DNA of 64,000 bases from Paraburkholderia sp. BCC1885 (GCF_900996235.1 NZ_CAAJGM010000110.1:1-64000), one strand, 5' to 3'. Shown: positions 46,216 through 55,541, counted from the stretch's first letter. A program made the numbers and translations. The notes: a model not told the origin generated them from the sequence alone.

Positions 46216-46641
46216 TCAGTCCGCGGTCAGTTCGAACAGCTCCGAGCGCAAGGCCTTCGCCCGCGCATGGCCGAATTTGCCTTCGAATTCAGCCTGCGCG
46301 TTACGCCACGCGGTAGCCGCTTTGGCAAACGTCGCCTTGCCGCTCGCCGACAAGCTGAACAGATACGTCCGGCCGTCGTGTTCCGATGCTTCGCTCACCA
46401 CCAGACCGTCACGCTGCAGCGGCTTGAGCGCGCGCACCAGCGTCGTGCGGTCCATCACCATGGCATCGGCCATTTCGACCATGGTGGCCGAGGCGCGCCG
46501 CGCCAGCTTGGCCATGATCGTGAACTGCGCAGCCGTCAGCCCCACCTCGCCGAGATGGCGCTCATAAATCTGCGTGACGTAGCGGGCAGCCTGGCGCAAG
46601 GCGAAGCAGTTGCATTCGTCGTAGGTGAGAGGTCCGTTCAT
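46216..46641 (-). CDS. MarR family regulator 2, paralogue of the neighbouring MarR gene
   Basis: A 141-residue winged-helix regulator from ATG 46641 (MNGPLTYDECNCFALRQAAR). The recognition region ATMVEMADAMVMDRTTLVRA and the wing are close to regulator 1, so the two probably arose by tandem duplication. A 38-codon upstream extension (to 46755) would translate through the promoter and has no similarity, so it is rejected. No ribosome binding site lies before ATG 46641, which is seven bases after a consensus -10, implying a leaderless message. Confidence 0.92.
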   Translation of the reverse strand: MNGPLTYDECNCFALRQAARYVTQIYERHLGEVGLTAAQFTIMAKLARRASATMVEMADAMVMDRTTLVRALKPLQRDGLVVSEASEHDGRTYLFSLSASGKATFAKAATAWRNAQAEFEGKFGHARAKALRSELFELTAD

Positions 46642-46648
46642 GGAAGGC

Positions 46649-46677
46649 AGTATATGTGTGCGTACACACAGTGTCAA
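46649..46677 (-). promoter_or_regulatory. Sigma-70 promoter of MarR gene 2 with operator 3 filling the spacer
   Basis: TTGACA (46672-46677), a 17-base spacer and TATACT (46649-46654), near-perfect consensus. The spacer contains TGTGTGTACGCACACA, a TGTGTG-N4-CACACA palindrome matching the other two operators. Only seven bases separate the -10 from ATG 46641, so transcription should start at or within a base or two of the start codon. Confidence 0.85.
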
Positions 46678-46768
46678 GAAACTTGCGCCCGGGTAAGACT
46701 TGGTGAGACGCCAACGGTTGGAAACAGGCCAGCAAAACGGCCGATAAACCGCCAATCAGACAAGGCAG

Positions 46769-47659
46769 CTAAAGAGGCAGCACGCTCACGCCCACTTCCA
46801 CCCGATGCGCACCGCCACCGAGAATCATCCCGCGCAGCAGCGAGACGTCGCTGTAATCGCGGCCGATCGCCAGCGTGACATGATCCATGTCGGCGAGGAC
46901 GTCATTGGTCGGATCGAGGTCGATCCAGCCGCTGCCGGGGCAATGCACCGACACCCACGCATGCGACGCATCCGCGCCGATCAGCCGCGGTTGCCCCGGC
47001 GGCGGATCGTTGCGCAGATAGCCGCTCACATAGCGCGCCGGCAACCCGAGTGAGCGCAGGCAGCCGATCATCACCTGAGCGAAATCCTGGCACACGCCGC
47101 TCTTCAGTTCGAAGGCGCGCTCGGCGGGCGTATCGAACATGGTCGCCGATGGCTTGTAGGCGAAATCGCGGTAAATGCGATGCATCAGGTCGATCGCGCC
47201 GGCCGCGACCGGCGTGCCGGGCTCGAAGCTCGCCAGCGCGTAGGCGCGCAACGCGGGCCGCAAGGCAATGTTTGGCGAGGCAAAGCAGAACTCGACCTCC
47301 GGCCGGAATTCGCCGCCCACCCGAAAGCGCAGCGCCTCGGCCACGTCTTCCCATGCCGGCGTGGTGTCGGGATCCAGCTCGGTCCAGCGCGGCGTCAGTT
47401 GCACCGTGGTTTCACTGACCATTTGCAAACGCTCGTGCGGCGCATCGAGCGTGAAGTACAGCACGTCATTGCCGAACGCGTCGACGCGGCTATGCAGATA
47501 CGACGGCTGCGGCTCGATCGTCTCTTCATGCGAGATGACGCGCTGCCAGGCGCACGCCAGCGGCCGGATGGTCGCGAGATGCTGCGCGGTCTCGACGAAG
47601 GTCGAATACCGGTAAGTGGTGCGGTGCGAGACCGACAGCATGGTCTGTGCGGTCTTCAT
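46769..47659 (-). CDS. Transglutaminase-like protein of the second ATP-grasp cluster
   Basis: A 296-residue protein with the N-terminal bacterial transglutaminase beta domain (LSVSHRTTYRYSTFVETAQH) and a papain-like core. The triad is complete: Cys in SGVCQDFAQVM (about residue 191), His in SHAWVSVHCPG and Asp in WIDLDPTNDVL. Members are thought to act as proteases or amide-bond-remodelling enzymes. Its ATG overlaps the stop of the ATP-grasp/alpha-E gene as ATGA. Paralogue of 28910-29725, which lacks the Cys. Confidence 0.92.
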   Translation of the reverse strand: MKTAQTMLSVSHRTTYRYSTFVETAQHLATIRPLACAWQRVISHEETIEPQPSYLHSRVDAFGNDVLYFTLDAPHERLQMVSETTVQLTPRWTELDPDTTPAWEDVAEALRFRVGGEFRPEVEFCFASPNIALRPALRAYALASFEPGTPVAAGAIDLMHRIYRDFAYKPSATMFDTPAERAFELKSGVCQDFAQVMIGCLRSLGLPARYVSGYLRNDPPPGQPRLIGADASHAWVSVHCPGSGWIDLDPTNDVLADMDHVTLAIGRDYSDVSLLRGMILGGGAHRVEVGVSVLPL

Positions 47660-50310
47660 GACGATACCTGCGAGGCGAGCGTGTTGGCGTGGCTGAAGTA
47701 GCGCGCGCTGATTTCATTGGCCGCCGCGGCGGCGAACGCGCCCAGTTCGTCGCACACGCGGATCAGCGCCGTGTAGGCGCCGGTCCCATCGATTTCGCAC
47801 AGGCGTTCGAGCGACGGCAACGTGTCGGGCGGCGGCATCAGATCGACAAACGCGCGGTGCCGGGTGCCGCCCGCCGCGATGGTGATTTCATCGAGCTTGC
47901 CGCACAGGCGTTCGTAGACGCCGTACAGGCCACGCGGATTGGTCGGCTCGACCACCAGTAGGTCGAGCAGCGCCGGCACTTCGAGGCGTCCCGGATAGAG
48001 CGAGCGGTAGGTCAAGGTACTATCGAAGAGTTGCAGCAGCAGATCGAAACCGGCGGGCGTCGCCAGTTGGCCTTTGCCGGCGACCACGCGCAGGATCGAC
48101 GTCATCGCGGCGACCCGTTCGATGTGCCGCCCCGCAAACAGCAAACGCCACGCTTCGTCGCGCGTCATGCGGTCGCCTTGTGCGCCGCTGATGGCCGAAA
48201 GTTGTGTCGCCAGTTGTTCGAGCGCGTCCATCAAGGTGACGCGGTCGTAGCGGTCGTGACGGCCGCTGCCCGATGCGACTGTCCCAGCGCCGCCACCGCT
48301 GCCGCCGCTGCCACCGTTAAGCCCCGCCGCGGCGGCAACACTCGCAGGCATCAGCTTCTGCAACGCATCGCGGAAGTCATTGCGGGCCGCGAGAATCGTG
48401 CGCCAGTGGTCGTTCGACAGGCGGCCGCGAATCTCGCCGCTCGCCCGCACCTGCGCGTTCAGCACCTGGCCGATGCTGGCCGCCCCGGTTGCTTCATGCA
48501 GATTCGCGACCAGGGTCCGCTCGAAGGCTTGCAGCGAATCGTCGCGGCGCACGTCGCCGAATTGCACCAGCCCGCAGTATTGCGCCAGCTCCACCAGCGT
48601 CTCGAACATCGCATTCGCGTCGTTGCTCTCCAGCGAGCCGAGGATCAAGCGCAGCAGCCGCACGTTGTTCTCGGCGCGCTCGCTATACCGCCCGGCCCAG
48701 AACAGATTCTCCGCGGCGCGGCTCGAGACCGTGCGATGCTTGCGCGCGAGATCGGCGGGCTGCATCGGCGAGGGCAATAGCGTGAAGGTGGAGGTCGGCT
48801 GGCTCGACAGCACCCAGGTATCGACACTGCTGCCGCCGAACTGCATCGACACCGTTGCCTGCCGCTCCGCCGCGAGACGCGTGAAGCCGCCCGGCATGAC
48901 GTGCCAGCCGCCGTCGAAATCGGCGATGGCATAGACGCGCAGCACCGACGGACGGCGTCCCAGCGTGCCGTCTTCGTAACGCGGCGCGCACGAATACGGC
49001 AGCGGCAATTGAATCGTGAAGTTGTCGGGCAAGGCTTCGATGCGCTCGCGCCACTCGTCCAGCGGTTGCACGCCCTGCTCCAGGCCCGGCGCGCCGTCGC
49101 GCCGCGCGGCCGGCCAGGTTGGCACCAGAAAGGCTTCGTCCAGATGCGCATACGCGTGCTCGCGAGCCGCTTCCTCGCCGCACCACCAGGTCGGCACGCC
49201 CGGCAGCAGCAGATCTTCGCCCAGCAGCGCCTCGGCGATACCCGGCAAAAAGCCGTGCAAGGCGGGCGATTCGACGAAGCCCGAACCGGGCACGTTCGAG
49301 ACGATCACGTTGCCGGCCCGCATCACCTGCAGCAAACCCGGCACGCCGATCGTCGAATCCGCGCGCAGTTCGACCGGATCGCAAAACGCGTCGTCGAGCC
49401 GGCGCATCACCACATGCACGCGTTCGAGTCCCGCCAGGGTCTTCAGATACAGCATGTCGTCGCGCACCGTGAGGTCTTTCCCCTCGACGAGCGTCACGCC
49501 CAGGTAACGCGCCAGAAACACGTGCTCGAAATAGGTTTCGGCGAATGGCCCCGGCGTAAGCAGCGCGATATGCGGCGAGCTGTCGGCGGCATCGCCATGC
49601 ATTACGGCGCGGGCCGACTGCACCATGGTGGCGATCAGTTGCGAATAGGTGGGCGCGAGGCGGCTCACATGCAGCGAGCGGAACGGCTCGGCAAACTGGC
49701 TCGAAACGATCAGGCGGTTTTCCAGCGCGTAACCGAGACCCGACGGCGCCTCGGTGCGATGCGACATCACCGTCCAGTTGCCGTTCGGCGCGCGCGCCAG
49801 ATCGACCGCGACGACCTGCAGATATTGCCCGCCCGGCGGCGTGAAACCGCGCACGGAACGCAGGTATCCCGGATGGCCATAGACCAGCGCCGGCGGCAAC
49901 TGGCCGCGCCGCAGCAAGGTCTGCGCGCCGTAGACGTCGGCCACCACCGCGTTGAGCAACTGCGCGCGCTGCATCACGCCCTGCTCGATTTCGGCCCATT
50001 CGGCCTCGTCGATCAGAAGCGGCAGCAGGTCCAGCGCCCACGGCCTGGGTTCGCCCTTGTCCGCGTAGACGTTGTAGCTGATGTCGTTATCGCGGATCTG
50101 CTGCGCGACCGAGGCGGCGTTCTGTTCCAGAGCGGCGATGCCGTCCTCGCCCAGCAGTTCGAAAAACTGCCGCCACGGCTCGCGCAACGACCCTGACTCA
50201 TCGAGCAACTCGTCCCAGTGCCCATCGCGGACCGGCAGCACCCGCAGGAGCGACAGCGCATCCGCGTGAGCCGCGGTTGCCTCGAAGGGAAAAGTCGATT
50301 GAAAGGCCAA
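47656..50310 (-). CDS. Fusion of circularly permuted ATP-grasp and alpha-E domains
   Basis: An 884-residue protein. Residues about 25-500 form the ATP-grasp part (YNVYADKGEPRPWALDLLPL, YALENRLIVSSQFAEPFRSL, IALLTPGPFAETYFEHVFLA, VHVVMRRLDDAFCDPVELRA, VSMQFGGSSVDTWVLSSQPT); about 540-880 is an alpha-E domain (SSRAAENLFWAGRYSERAEN). In the Anbu cluster of this window the same two parts are separate genes. A glycine/serine-rich insert of about 25 residues (near 660-685) interrupts the alpha-E part. The gene is 27 bases downstream of the transglutaminase-DUF2126 gene and overlaps the next one. Confidence 0.92.
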   Translation of the reverse strand: MAFQSTFPFEATAAHADALSLLRVLPVRDGHWDELLDESGSLREPWRQFFELLGEDGIAALEQNAASVAQQIRDNDISYNVYADKGEPRPWALDLLPLLIDEAEWAEIEQGVMQRAQLLNAVVADVYGAQTLLRRGQLPPALVYGHPGYLRSVRGFTPPGGQYLQVVAVDLARAPNGNWTVMSHRTEAPSGLGYALENRLIVSSQFAEPFRSLHVSRLAPTYSQLIATMVQSARAVMHGDAADSSPHIALLTPGPFAETYFEHVFLARYLGVTLVEGKDLTVRDDMLYLKTLAGLERVHVVMRRLDDAFCDPVELRADSTIGVPGLLQVMRAGNVIVSNVPGSGFVESPALHGFLPGIAEALLGEDLLLPGVPTWWCGEEAAREHAYAHLDEAFLVPTWPAARRDGAPGLEQGVQPLDEWRERIEALPDNFTIQLPLPYSCAPRYEDGTLGRRPSVLRVYAIADFDGGWHVMPGGFTRLAAERQATVSMQFGGSSVDTWVLSSQPTSTFTLLPSPMQPADLARKHRTVSSRAAENLFWAGRYSERAENNVRLLRLILGSLESNDANAMFETLVELAQYCGLVQFGDVRRDDSLQAFERTLVANLHEATGAASIGQVLNAQVRASGEIRGRLSNDHWRTILAARNDFRDALQKLMPASVAAAAGLNGGSGGSGGGAGTVASGSGRHDRYDRVTLMDALEQLATQLSAISGAQGDRMTRDEAWRLLFAGRHIERVAAMTSILRVVAGKGQLATPAGFDLLLQLFDSTLTYRSLYPGRLEVPALLDLLVVEPTNPRGLYGVYERLCGKLDEITIAAGGTRHRAFVDLMPPPDTLPSLERLCEIDGTGAYTALIRVCDELGAFAAAAANEISARYFSHANTLASQVSS

Positions 50311-50337
50311 GGTCGTGTCGGGTCAATTGTTGTCAGG

Positions 50338-53300
50338 TCACCAGTAGCGTAAGTCCAACGTGAACGGGAATTCCAGACTGCGTTGCGGCGCCTCTGCCAC
50401 GAGCGGTCCAGGCGTATGACCCATCGTGAAGAAGCGCGCGCGCCGCCGGCTCTCGGCCTCATACGCGTTGACCGGGAAGGTCTGGTAGTTGCGCCCGCCC
50501 GGATGAGCCACATGATACTGGCATCCGCCAATCGAACGGCCAGTCCAGGTGTCGACGAGATCAAAAACAAGCGGCGCGTCGACGCCGATCGTCGGATGCA
50601 GGGCCGAAGGCTGCGACCACGCGCGATAGCGCACGCCCGCCACATACTCGCTGACGCGCCCGGTAGGTTGCAACGGCAACGCCACGCCGTTGACGCTCAC
50701 CCGGTGACGATTTTCGTTGAGACCGAGCACCCGCACTTCGAGCCGCTCCACCGACGAATCCACATAACGCACCGTGCCGCCGGGGGCGCCCTCCTCGCCC
50801 ATCACGTGCCACGGTTCGAGCGCGCTGCGGATGGTCAGCGTCACGCCGCTGGTGGTGGTTTCGCCCACCAGCGGGAAACGGAATTCGAAATGCGGAGCGA
50901 ACCAGGCGCGGTCGAAGGCGTAGCCGGCCTCCGCGAGATCCGCGAGGACGTCGTCGAAATCCATCTGCACGAAGGTGCCGAGCAGGAAACGGTCGTGCAG
51001 TTCCGTGCCCCAGCGCGTCAGCCGCTGCGTGTACGGCGTCTTCCAGAAGCGCGCCACCAGGGCCCGCAGCAGCAACTGCTGCACGAGGCTCATGCGCGCA
51101 TGCGGCGGCATTTCGAAGCCGCGCAGTTCCAGCAGACCGAGGCGGCCGGTCGGGCCGTCGGGCGAATAGAGCTTGTCGATGCAAAACTCGGCGCGGTGCG
51201 TGTTGCCGGTGACGTCGATGAGAATATTGCGCAGCGACCGGTCGATCATCCACGCCGGCAATTGACCGCCGTGACGGCCGCCGAGCAGGTCGATCTGCCG
51301 CTGCAGTTCGCGAAAAGCGATCTCCAGTTCGTAGACCTGGTCGTTACGCGCCTCGTCGACGCGCGGCGCCTGGCTGGTCGGCCCGATAAACAGCCCCGAA
51401 AACAGGTACGACAGCGACGGATGGTTGAGCCAGTACGCCACCAGGCTCGCCAGCAGATCCGGACGGCGCAGGAACGGGCTGTCCGCGGGGGTCGCGCCGC
51501 CAAGCACGAAGTGATTGCCGCCGCCGGTGCCGGTATGGCGGCCGTCGGTCATGAACTTCTCGGTGCTCAGATAGGTTTCGTGCGCCGACTGATATAGATA
51601 CTCGGTATGGTCGACCAGTTGCTCCCAGCTCGACGCCGGATGGATGTTGACTTCGATCACGCCCGGGTCCGGCGTCACCTGCAGCATCTTCAGCCGCTGA
51701 TCGCGCGGCGGCGGATAGCCTTCGATCACCACCTTCATGCCGAGTTCGGCAGCCGTGGCTTCGACGGCCGCCAGCAGATCCAGGTAATCGTCTAGCTCGG
51801 TGAGCGGCGGCATGAACACGTGCAGCATCTTGCGGCCGCTGCCGAAGCTCTCGGTTTCCACCTTCGGACCGGCGGCGCGGGCGGGGTCACGGGCTTCGAC
51901 GCACAGCGCGGTACGGGTGATCCAGCTTGCGGATTCGCCGCGGGGGATGCGCGAGGCGGCGGACGTATGGCCGACAGCCGCGCCTGCGCCAGAGCCGCCG
52001 GCGCCACTGCCGGCATGGAGCGCGGCTGTGCCGCCGCCCGCGGCCGAAGTGTCCGCGCCATATGCTTCCCCGCCGTTGCGTCCTTCGTACTGCATGCGCA
52101 ATTGCGCCGCCGTGCGCAGCGGCGTGGGCGGGGCGAACGGGTCATGCGCATGCTGATACGGATAATCCGTCTGCGAAACCCACGGCAGCGCGTCGAGCGG
52201 CAGACGGTAGCCCATCGGCGAATCGCCCGGAATCAGGTACATGCGATCACCGCGGAAATACCACGGACCCGTCACCCAGCGCGGCCCTTGCAGCGGCAGA
52301 TCGCGTTCGCGTGAAATCGGCAGTACATAGCCCGTCACCGAGGCGAGACCGCCGTCGTACACGCGCCGCAGGCGCACGCGCTCCATCTCGTCGTCGAGAC
52401 GCGATTCGAACGGATCGACGTTGACCGGCAGGCGACGCTCGCGCCACAGGTAATACCAGGTGTCTTCATAACCCGGCTTGACGAATTGCGTGTCGAGCCC
52501 GAGCTTGGCCGTCAGGTGTGTCAGGAAGCGCTGGGCGTCTTCCGCCGTATAGCTGCCGGGCTCGCGTTCGTCGGCGAACAGCGCCGGGTCGTTCCAGCAC
52601 GGCTCGCCGTCCGCGCGCCAATAGAGCGACAGCGCCCAGCGCGGCAACTGCTCGCCCGGATACCACTTGCCCTGGCCGATATGCAGAAAACCGTTCGCGC
52701 CATAGCGCGCGCGCAGCTTGTCCATCAGGCCCACGGCGTAGCTGCGCTTGGTCGGCCCGAGGGCGTCGGTGTTCCACTCGGCGGCGTCGCGGTCGCGCAC
52801 GGCGACGAAGGTCGGCTCGCCGCCCATCGTCAGGCGCACGTCCATCGCTTCCAGTTCGCGGTCTACCTGCGCGCCCATTTGCAGCACGTCGGCCCAGACG
52901 TCTTCGGTATAAGGCTTGGTGACGCGCGGGGTTTCCAGCACGCGCTCGATCGACATCGTGTGTTCGAACTCGACCTCGGATTCGTCCACGGCGCCGGAAA
53001 TCGGCGCGGCGCTGCCCGGTTCCGGCGTGCAGGCCACGGGGATGTGGCCTTCGCCCGCCAGCAGCCCCGAGGTCGGATCAAGGCCGATCCAGCCCGCGCC
53101 CGGCAGGTAGACCTCGCACCACGCGTGCAGATCGGTGAAGTCGACTTCGGTGCCGCTCGGACCATCCAGAGACTTGGTGTCCGGCGCCAGTTGCAGCAGA
53201 TAGCCCGACACGAAGCGCGCGGCGAGCCCCAACTGCCGCAAGGTTTCGACCAGCAGCCAGCCGGAATCGCGGCACGAGCCGGCGGCCGTGGTGAGGGTCT

Positions 53301-53811
53301 CCTCGGGCGTCTGCACGCCTGGCTCCATGCGGATCAGGTAACGGATCTCGCGCTGCAAACGCTGGTTCAGCCCGACCAGAAAATCCGCGGTCGCCTTGGG
53401 CGAGCGGTCGATGCTGGCGACGAACTCCCTGAAACGCGGCGTCGGCTCGCGCTTGACCAGATACGGCGCCAGTTCGGCGGCGAGGCCCGGCGCGTATTCG
53501 AAGGGAAATTTCTCGGCGGAGGGTTCGAGGAAGAAATCGAACGGATTGTAGACGGCCATTTCGGCCACGAGGTCTATGGTGATCTTGAACTCGCGGGTCT
53601 TCTCGGGAAACACCAGCCGCGCCTGATAGTTGGCGAAGGCATCCTGCTGCCAGTTGATGAAGTGCCCGGCTGGCTCGACGCGCATCGAGTACGACACGAT
53701 CGGAGTCCGGCAATGCGGCGCGGGCCGCAGCCGCACGACCTGCGGCGACAGCGCGACCAGGCGGTCATAACGATAATGCGTGACATGGTTCAACGCGACA
53801 CGGATAGACAC
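50338..53811 (-). CDS. Giant transglutaminase-like/DUF2126 protein
   Basis: A 1157-residue protein starting at GTG 53811, chosen because AGGAG lies six bases upstream; the 28-codon extension to 53895 lacks similarity. Residues 1-290 are a transglutaminase-like module with a complete triad (Cys near 181 in AAGSCRDSGWLL, His near 231 in DLHAWCEVYLPG, Asp in IGLDPTSG). The remainder, about 300-1157, is DUF2126, with segments such as GGEPTFVAVRDRDAAEWN and GRHTGTGGGNHFVLGGATP. A glycine/alanine-rich, probably disordered insert occupies about 578-625. DUF2126 shows features of an amidoligase-like enzyme by context only. First gene of the second ATP-grasp cluster. Confidence 0.92.
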   Translation of the reverse strand: MSIRVALNHVTHYRYDRLVALSPQVVRLRPAPHCRTPIVSYSMRVEPAGHFINWQQDAFANYQARLVFPEKTREFKITIDLVAEMAVYNPFDFFLEPSAEKFPFEYAPGLAAELAPYLVKREPTPRFREFVASIDRSPKATADFLVGLNQRLQREIRYLIRMEPGVQTPEETLTTAAGSCRDSGWLLVETLRQLGLAARFVSGYLLQLAPDTKSLDGPSGTEVDFTDLHAWCEVYLPGAGWIGLDPTSGLLAGEGHIPVACTPEPGSAAPISGAVDESEVEFEHTMSIERVLETPRVTKPYTEDVWADVLQMGAQVDRELEAMDVRLTMGGEPTFVAVRDRDAAEWNTDALGPTKRSYAVGLMDKLRARYGANGFLHIGQGKWYPGEQLPRWALSLYWRADGEPCWNDPALFADEREPGSYTAEDAQRFLTHLTAKLGLDTQFVKPGYEDTWYYLWRERRLPVNVDPFESRLDDEMERVRLRRVYDGGLASVTGYVLPISRERDLPLQGPRWVTGPWYFRGDRMYLIPGDSPMGYRLPLDALPWVSQTDYPYQHAHDPFAPPTPLRTAAQLRMQYEGRNGGEAYGADTSAAGGGTAALHAGSGAGGSGAGAAVGHTSAASRIPRGESASWITRTALCVEARDPARAAGPKVETESFGSGRKMLHVFMPPLTELDDYLDLLAAVEATAAELGMKVVIEGYPPPRDQRLKMLQVTPDPGVIEVNIHPASSWEQLVDHTEYLYQSAHETYLSTEKFMTDGRHTGTGGGNHFVLGGATPADSPFLRRPDLLASLVAYWLNHPSLSYLFSGLFIGPTSQAPRVDEARNDQVYELEIAFRELQRQIDLLGGRHGGQLPAWMIDRSLRNILIDVTGNTHRAEFCIDKLYSPDGPTGRLGLLELRGFEMPPHARMSLVQQLLLRALVARFWKTPYTQRLTRWGTELHDRFLLGTFVQMDFDDVLADLAEAGYAFDRAWFAPHFEFRFPLVGETTTSGVTLTIRSALEPWHVMGEEGAPGGTVRYVDSSVERLEVRVLGLNENRHRVSVNGVALPLQPTGRVSEYVAGVRYRAWSQPSALHPTIGVDAPLVFDLVDTWTGRSIGGCQYHVAHPGGRNYQTFPVNAYEAESRRRARFFTMGHTPGPLVAEAPQRSLEFPFTLDLRYW

Positions 53812-54155
53812 ACGGACTCCTGGGCGAAGGATGGCAGCCCGCCAAAAAGCAAGCTTCATGCCGTTGGTAGAAAAACTTGCCGCATCCGGCTCCATGGCCG
53901 GAAAACAAACCTCGCATAGGCACGGACGGTCCTGAGAGCCCCGCAGAGCCTGCGTGAAGCCGTCAGCGCCACTTTCAAGGGCTCACCGAGCGGCGCCTTG
54001 AAAGTCCGTCAACGCCGCACGCACCAAAGCGGCGCACGTCACATGCCCCATCATGCACGTAATGTGCGTTAAAGCAGTGACGTCTGGCAAATGCGGCATG
54101 AAGATTGCGGCGTGCATGGCGCAACACCGCCCGTCAGCCATCCAATCCGATCTCC
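53812..54155. other. Divergent intergenic region with a perfect inverted repeat
   Basis: These 344 bases separate the second ATP-grasp cluster (minus) from the metallopeptidase gene (plus). At 53971-54005 a ten-base perfect inverted repeat (ACTTTCAAGG with CCTTGAAAGT) encloses 15 bases, with no T run after it on either strand. It could be a shared operator or an RNA hairpin in a leader. No gene is seen. Confidence 0.45.
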
Positions 54156-55403
54156 ATGAAAACCTTTCATTGCAACCGCTGCGAGCACCTCGTGTTCTAC
54201 GAAAACGTCCAGTGCGAGCGCTGCGAAGCCTTGCTCGGCTTCGTGCCGGAACTGGGCGAACTCAGCGCCTTCGAGGACGCCGGCGAGGGCCGCTGGCGCA
54301 GCCTGCATCCGCAGGCCGCCGGCACGCTCTACCGGCAGTGCGGCAATTACGCGCTTGAACATGTCTGCAACTGGATGATCCCCGTCGATCAGCCCGACAC
54401 GCTGTGCCCGTCCTGCCTGCTGACGCGCACCATTCCGAATCTCACGCCGCCGGATAACCGGCTCTACTGGTATCGGCTCGAAGTCGCCAAGCGGCGCCTG
54501 CTCTACACGCTCGCAACGCTAGGCGTGAAAGTGGAATCGCGCCGCGACCATCCGCAGGACGGCCTCGAATTCGAGTTTCTCGAGAATATCGGCGACGGCA
54601 CGCAGGTGCTGACCGGCCACGATCACGGCCTGATCACGCTGAACATCGCGGAAGCCGACGACGCCTACCGCGAACGCACCCGCACCGCCATGCACGAGCC
54701 GTATCGCACGCTGCTCGGGCATTTCCGCCATGAAACGGGCCACTATTATTTCGATCGCATGGTGGCCGGCACACCCTGGCTGGAGCCGTTTCGCGCGCTG
54801 TTCGGCGACGAAAGCGTCGACTACGGCGAAGCACTCGAAGCCTACTATCGCGACGGCGCGCCGGCCAGTTGGCCCGAGTCGTACATCAGCGCCTACGCGA
54901 CGATGCATCCGTGGGAGGACTGGGCGGAGACGTGGGCGCACTACCTGCTGATCGTCGACGTGCTGGACACCGCCACTTCATACGGCGTGGCCCTGATGCC
55001 GAGCGATCCAGCCGACCCGACGCTGACCGACCAGACGCCGGTCGAAGACGCCAGCTTCGATAACCTGATGAAGCGCTGGTTTCCGCTGACCTACGCGCTC
55101 AACAGCCTGAACCGCAGTCTGGGCATGCCGGACGGCTATCCGTTCACGCTTGCGCCGCCGGTGGTCGAAAAGCTGCGGCTGGTGCACAAGGTCATTGCCG
55201 GACAGCCGGCGCCAGCCCGGGTAGCCGCGCCTGCGCCCGCTCCCGCCGACGAGGCGGATCAGTCGCAGATTGCGCCTGAGCAACAGCCCGGCCAGCCCGA
55301 TCAGCCGGAGCTGCCCGAAGTGCCGGCGCAGGCCGTACAGCCCGCCTCGCCACCTGCACCGCCGCCCGCATCGCCCAGCGCCGATCCGGTTTCCGCCTCG
55401 TAA
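54156..55403 (+). CDS. Putative zinc-binding metallopeptidase with zinc-ribbon N-terminus
   Basis: A 415-residue protein. The N-terminus has zinc-ribbon-like cysteines (FHCNRCEH, CERCEALLGF), a second pair lies at CPSCLLTRT, and HETGH at residues 192-196 is a metal-protease motif, followed by GEALEAYY about 30 residues later with a possible third ligand Glu. The last 75 residues are Pro/Ala/Gln-rich and probably disordered. ATG 54156 is used; earlier codons lack similarity. Proteins of this kind (DUF2248-like) are uncharacterised. It is divergent from the second ATP-grasp/transglutaminase cluster. Confidence 0.85.
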   Translation: MKTFHCNRCEHLVFYENVQCERCEALLGFVPELGELSAFEDAGEGRWRSLHPQAAGTLYRQCGNYALEHVCNWMIPVDQPDTLCPSCLLTRTIPNLTPPDNRLYWYRLEVAKRRLLYTLATLGVKVESRRDHPQDGLEFEFLENIGDGTQVLTGHDHGLITLNIAEADDAYRERTRTAMHEPYRTLLGHFRHETGHYYFDRMVAGTPWLEPFRALFGDESVDYGEALEAYYRDGAPASWPESYISAYATMHPWEDWAETWAHYLLIVDVLDTATSYGVALMPSDPADPTLTDQTPVEDASFDNLMKRWFPLTYALNSLNRSLGMPDGYPFTLAPPVVEKLRLVHKVIAGQPAPARVAAPAPAPADEADQSQIAPEQQPGQPDQPELPEVPAQAVQPASPPAPPPASPSADPVSAS

Positions 55404-55541
55404 TTTATTGTTACGGCTGGTAAACATTGGTAGTGAAGCGGCGGCTATTCTGCTCGTTCGCGCGGACAGCCGCTGCCCCCGCCTGTGCGCCCGGCTCAAT
55501 CCGCATCCTCCGCGACCCTTTCGGATCAAGGCAGAAGCTCG

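Noticed and set aside
52486..53919. Long plus-strand open frame opposite the DUF2126 gene
   Set aside because: Shadow frame caused by codon bias of the real gene; no recognisable domain.
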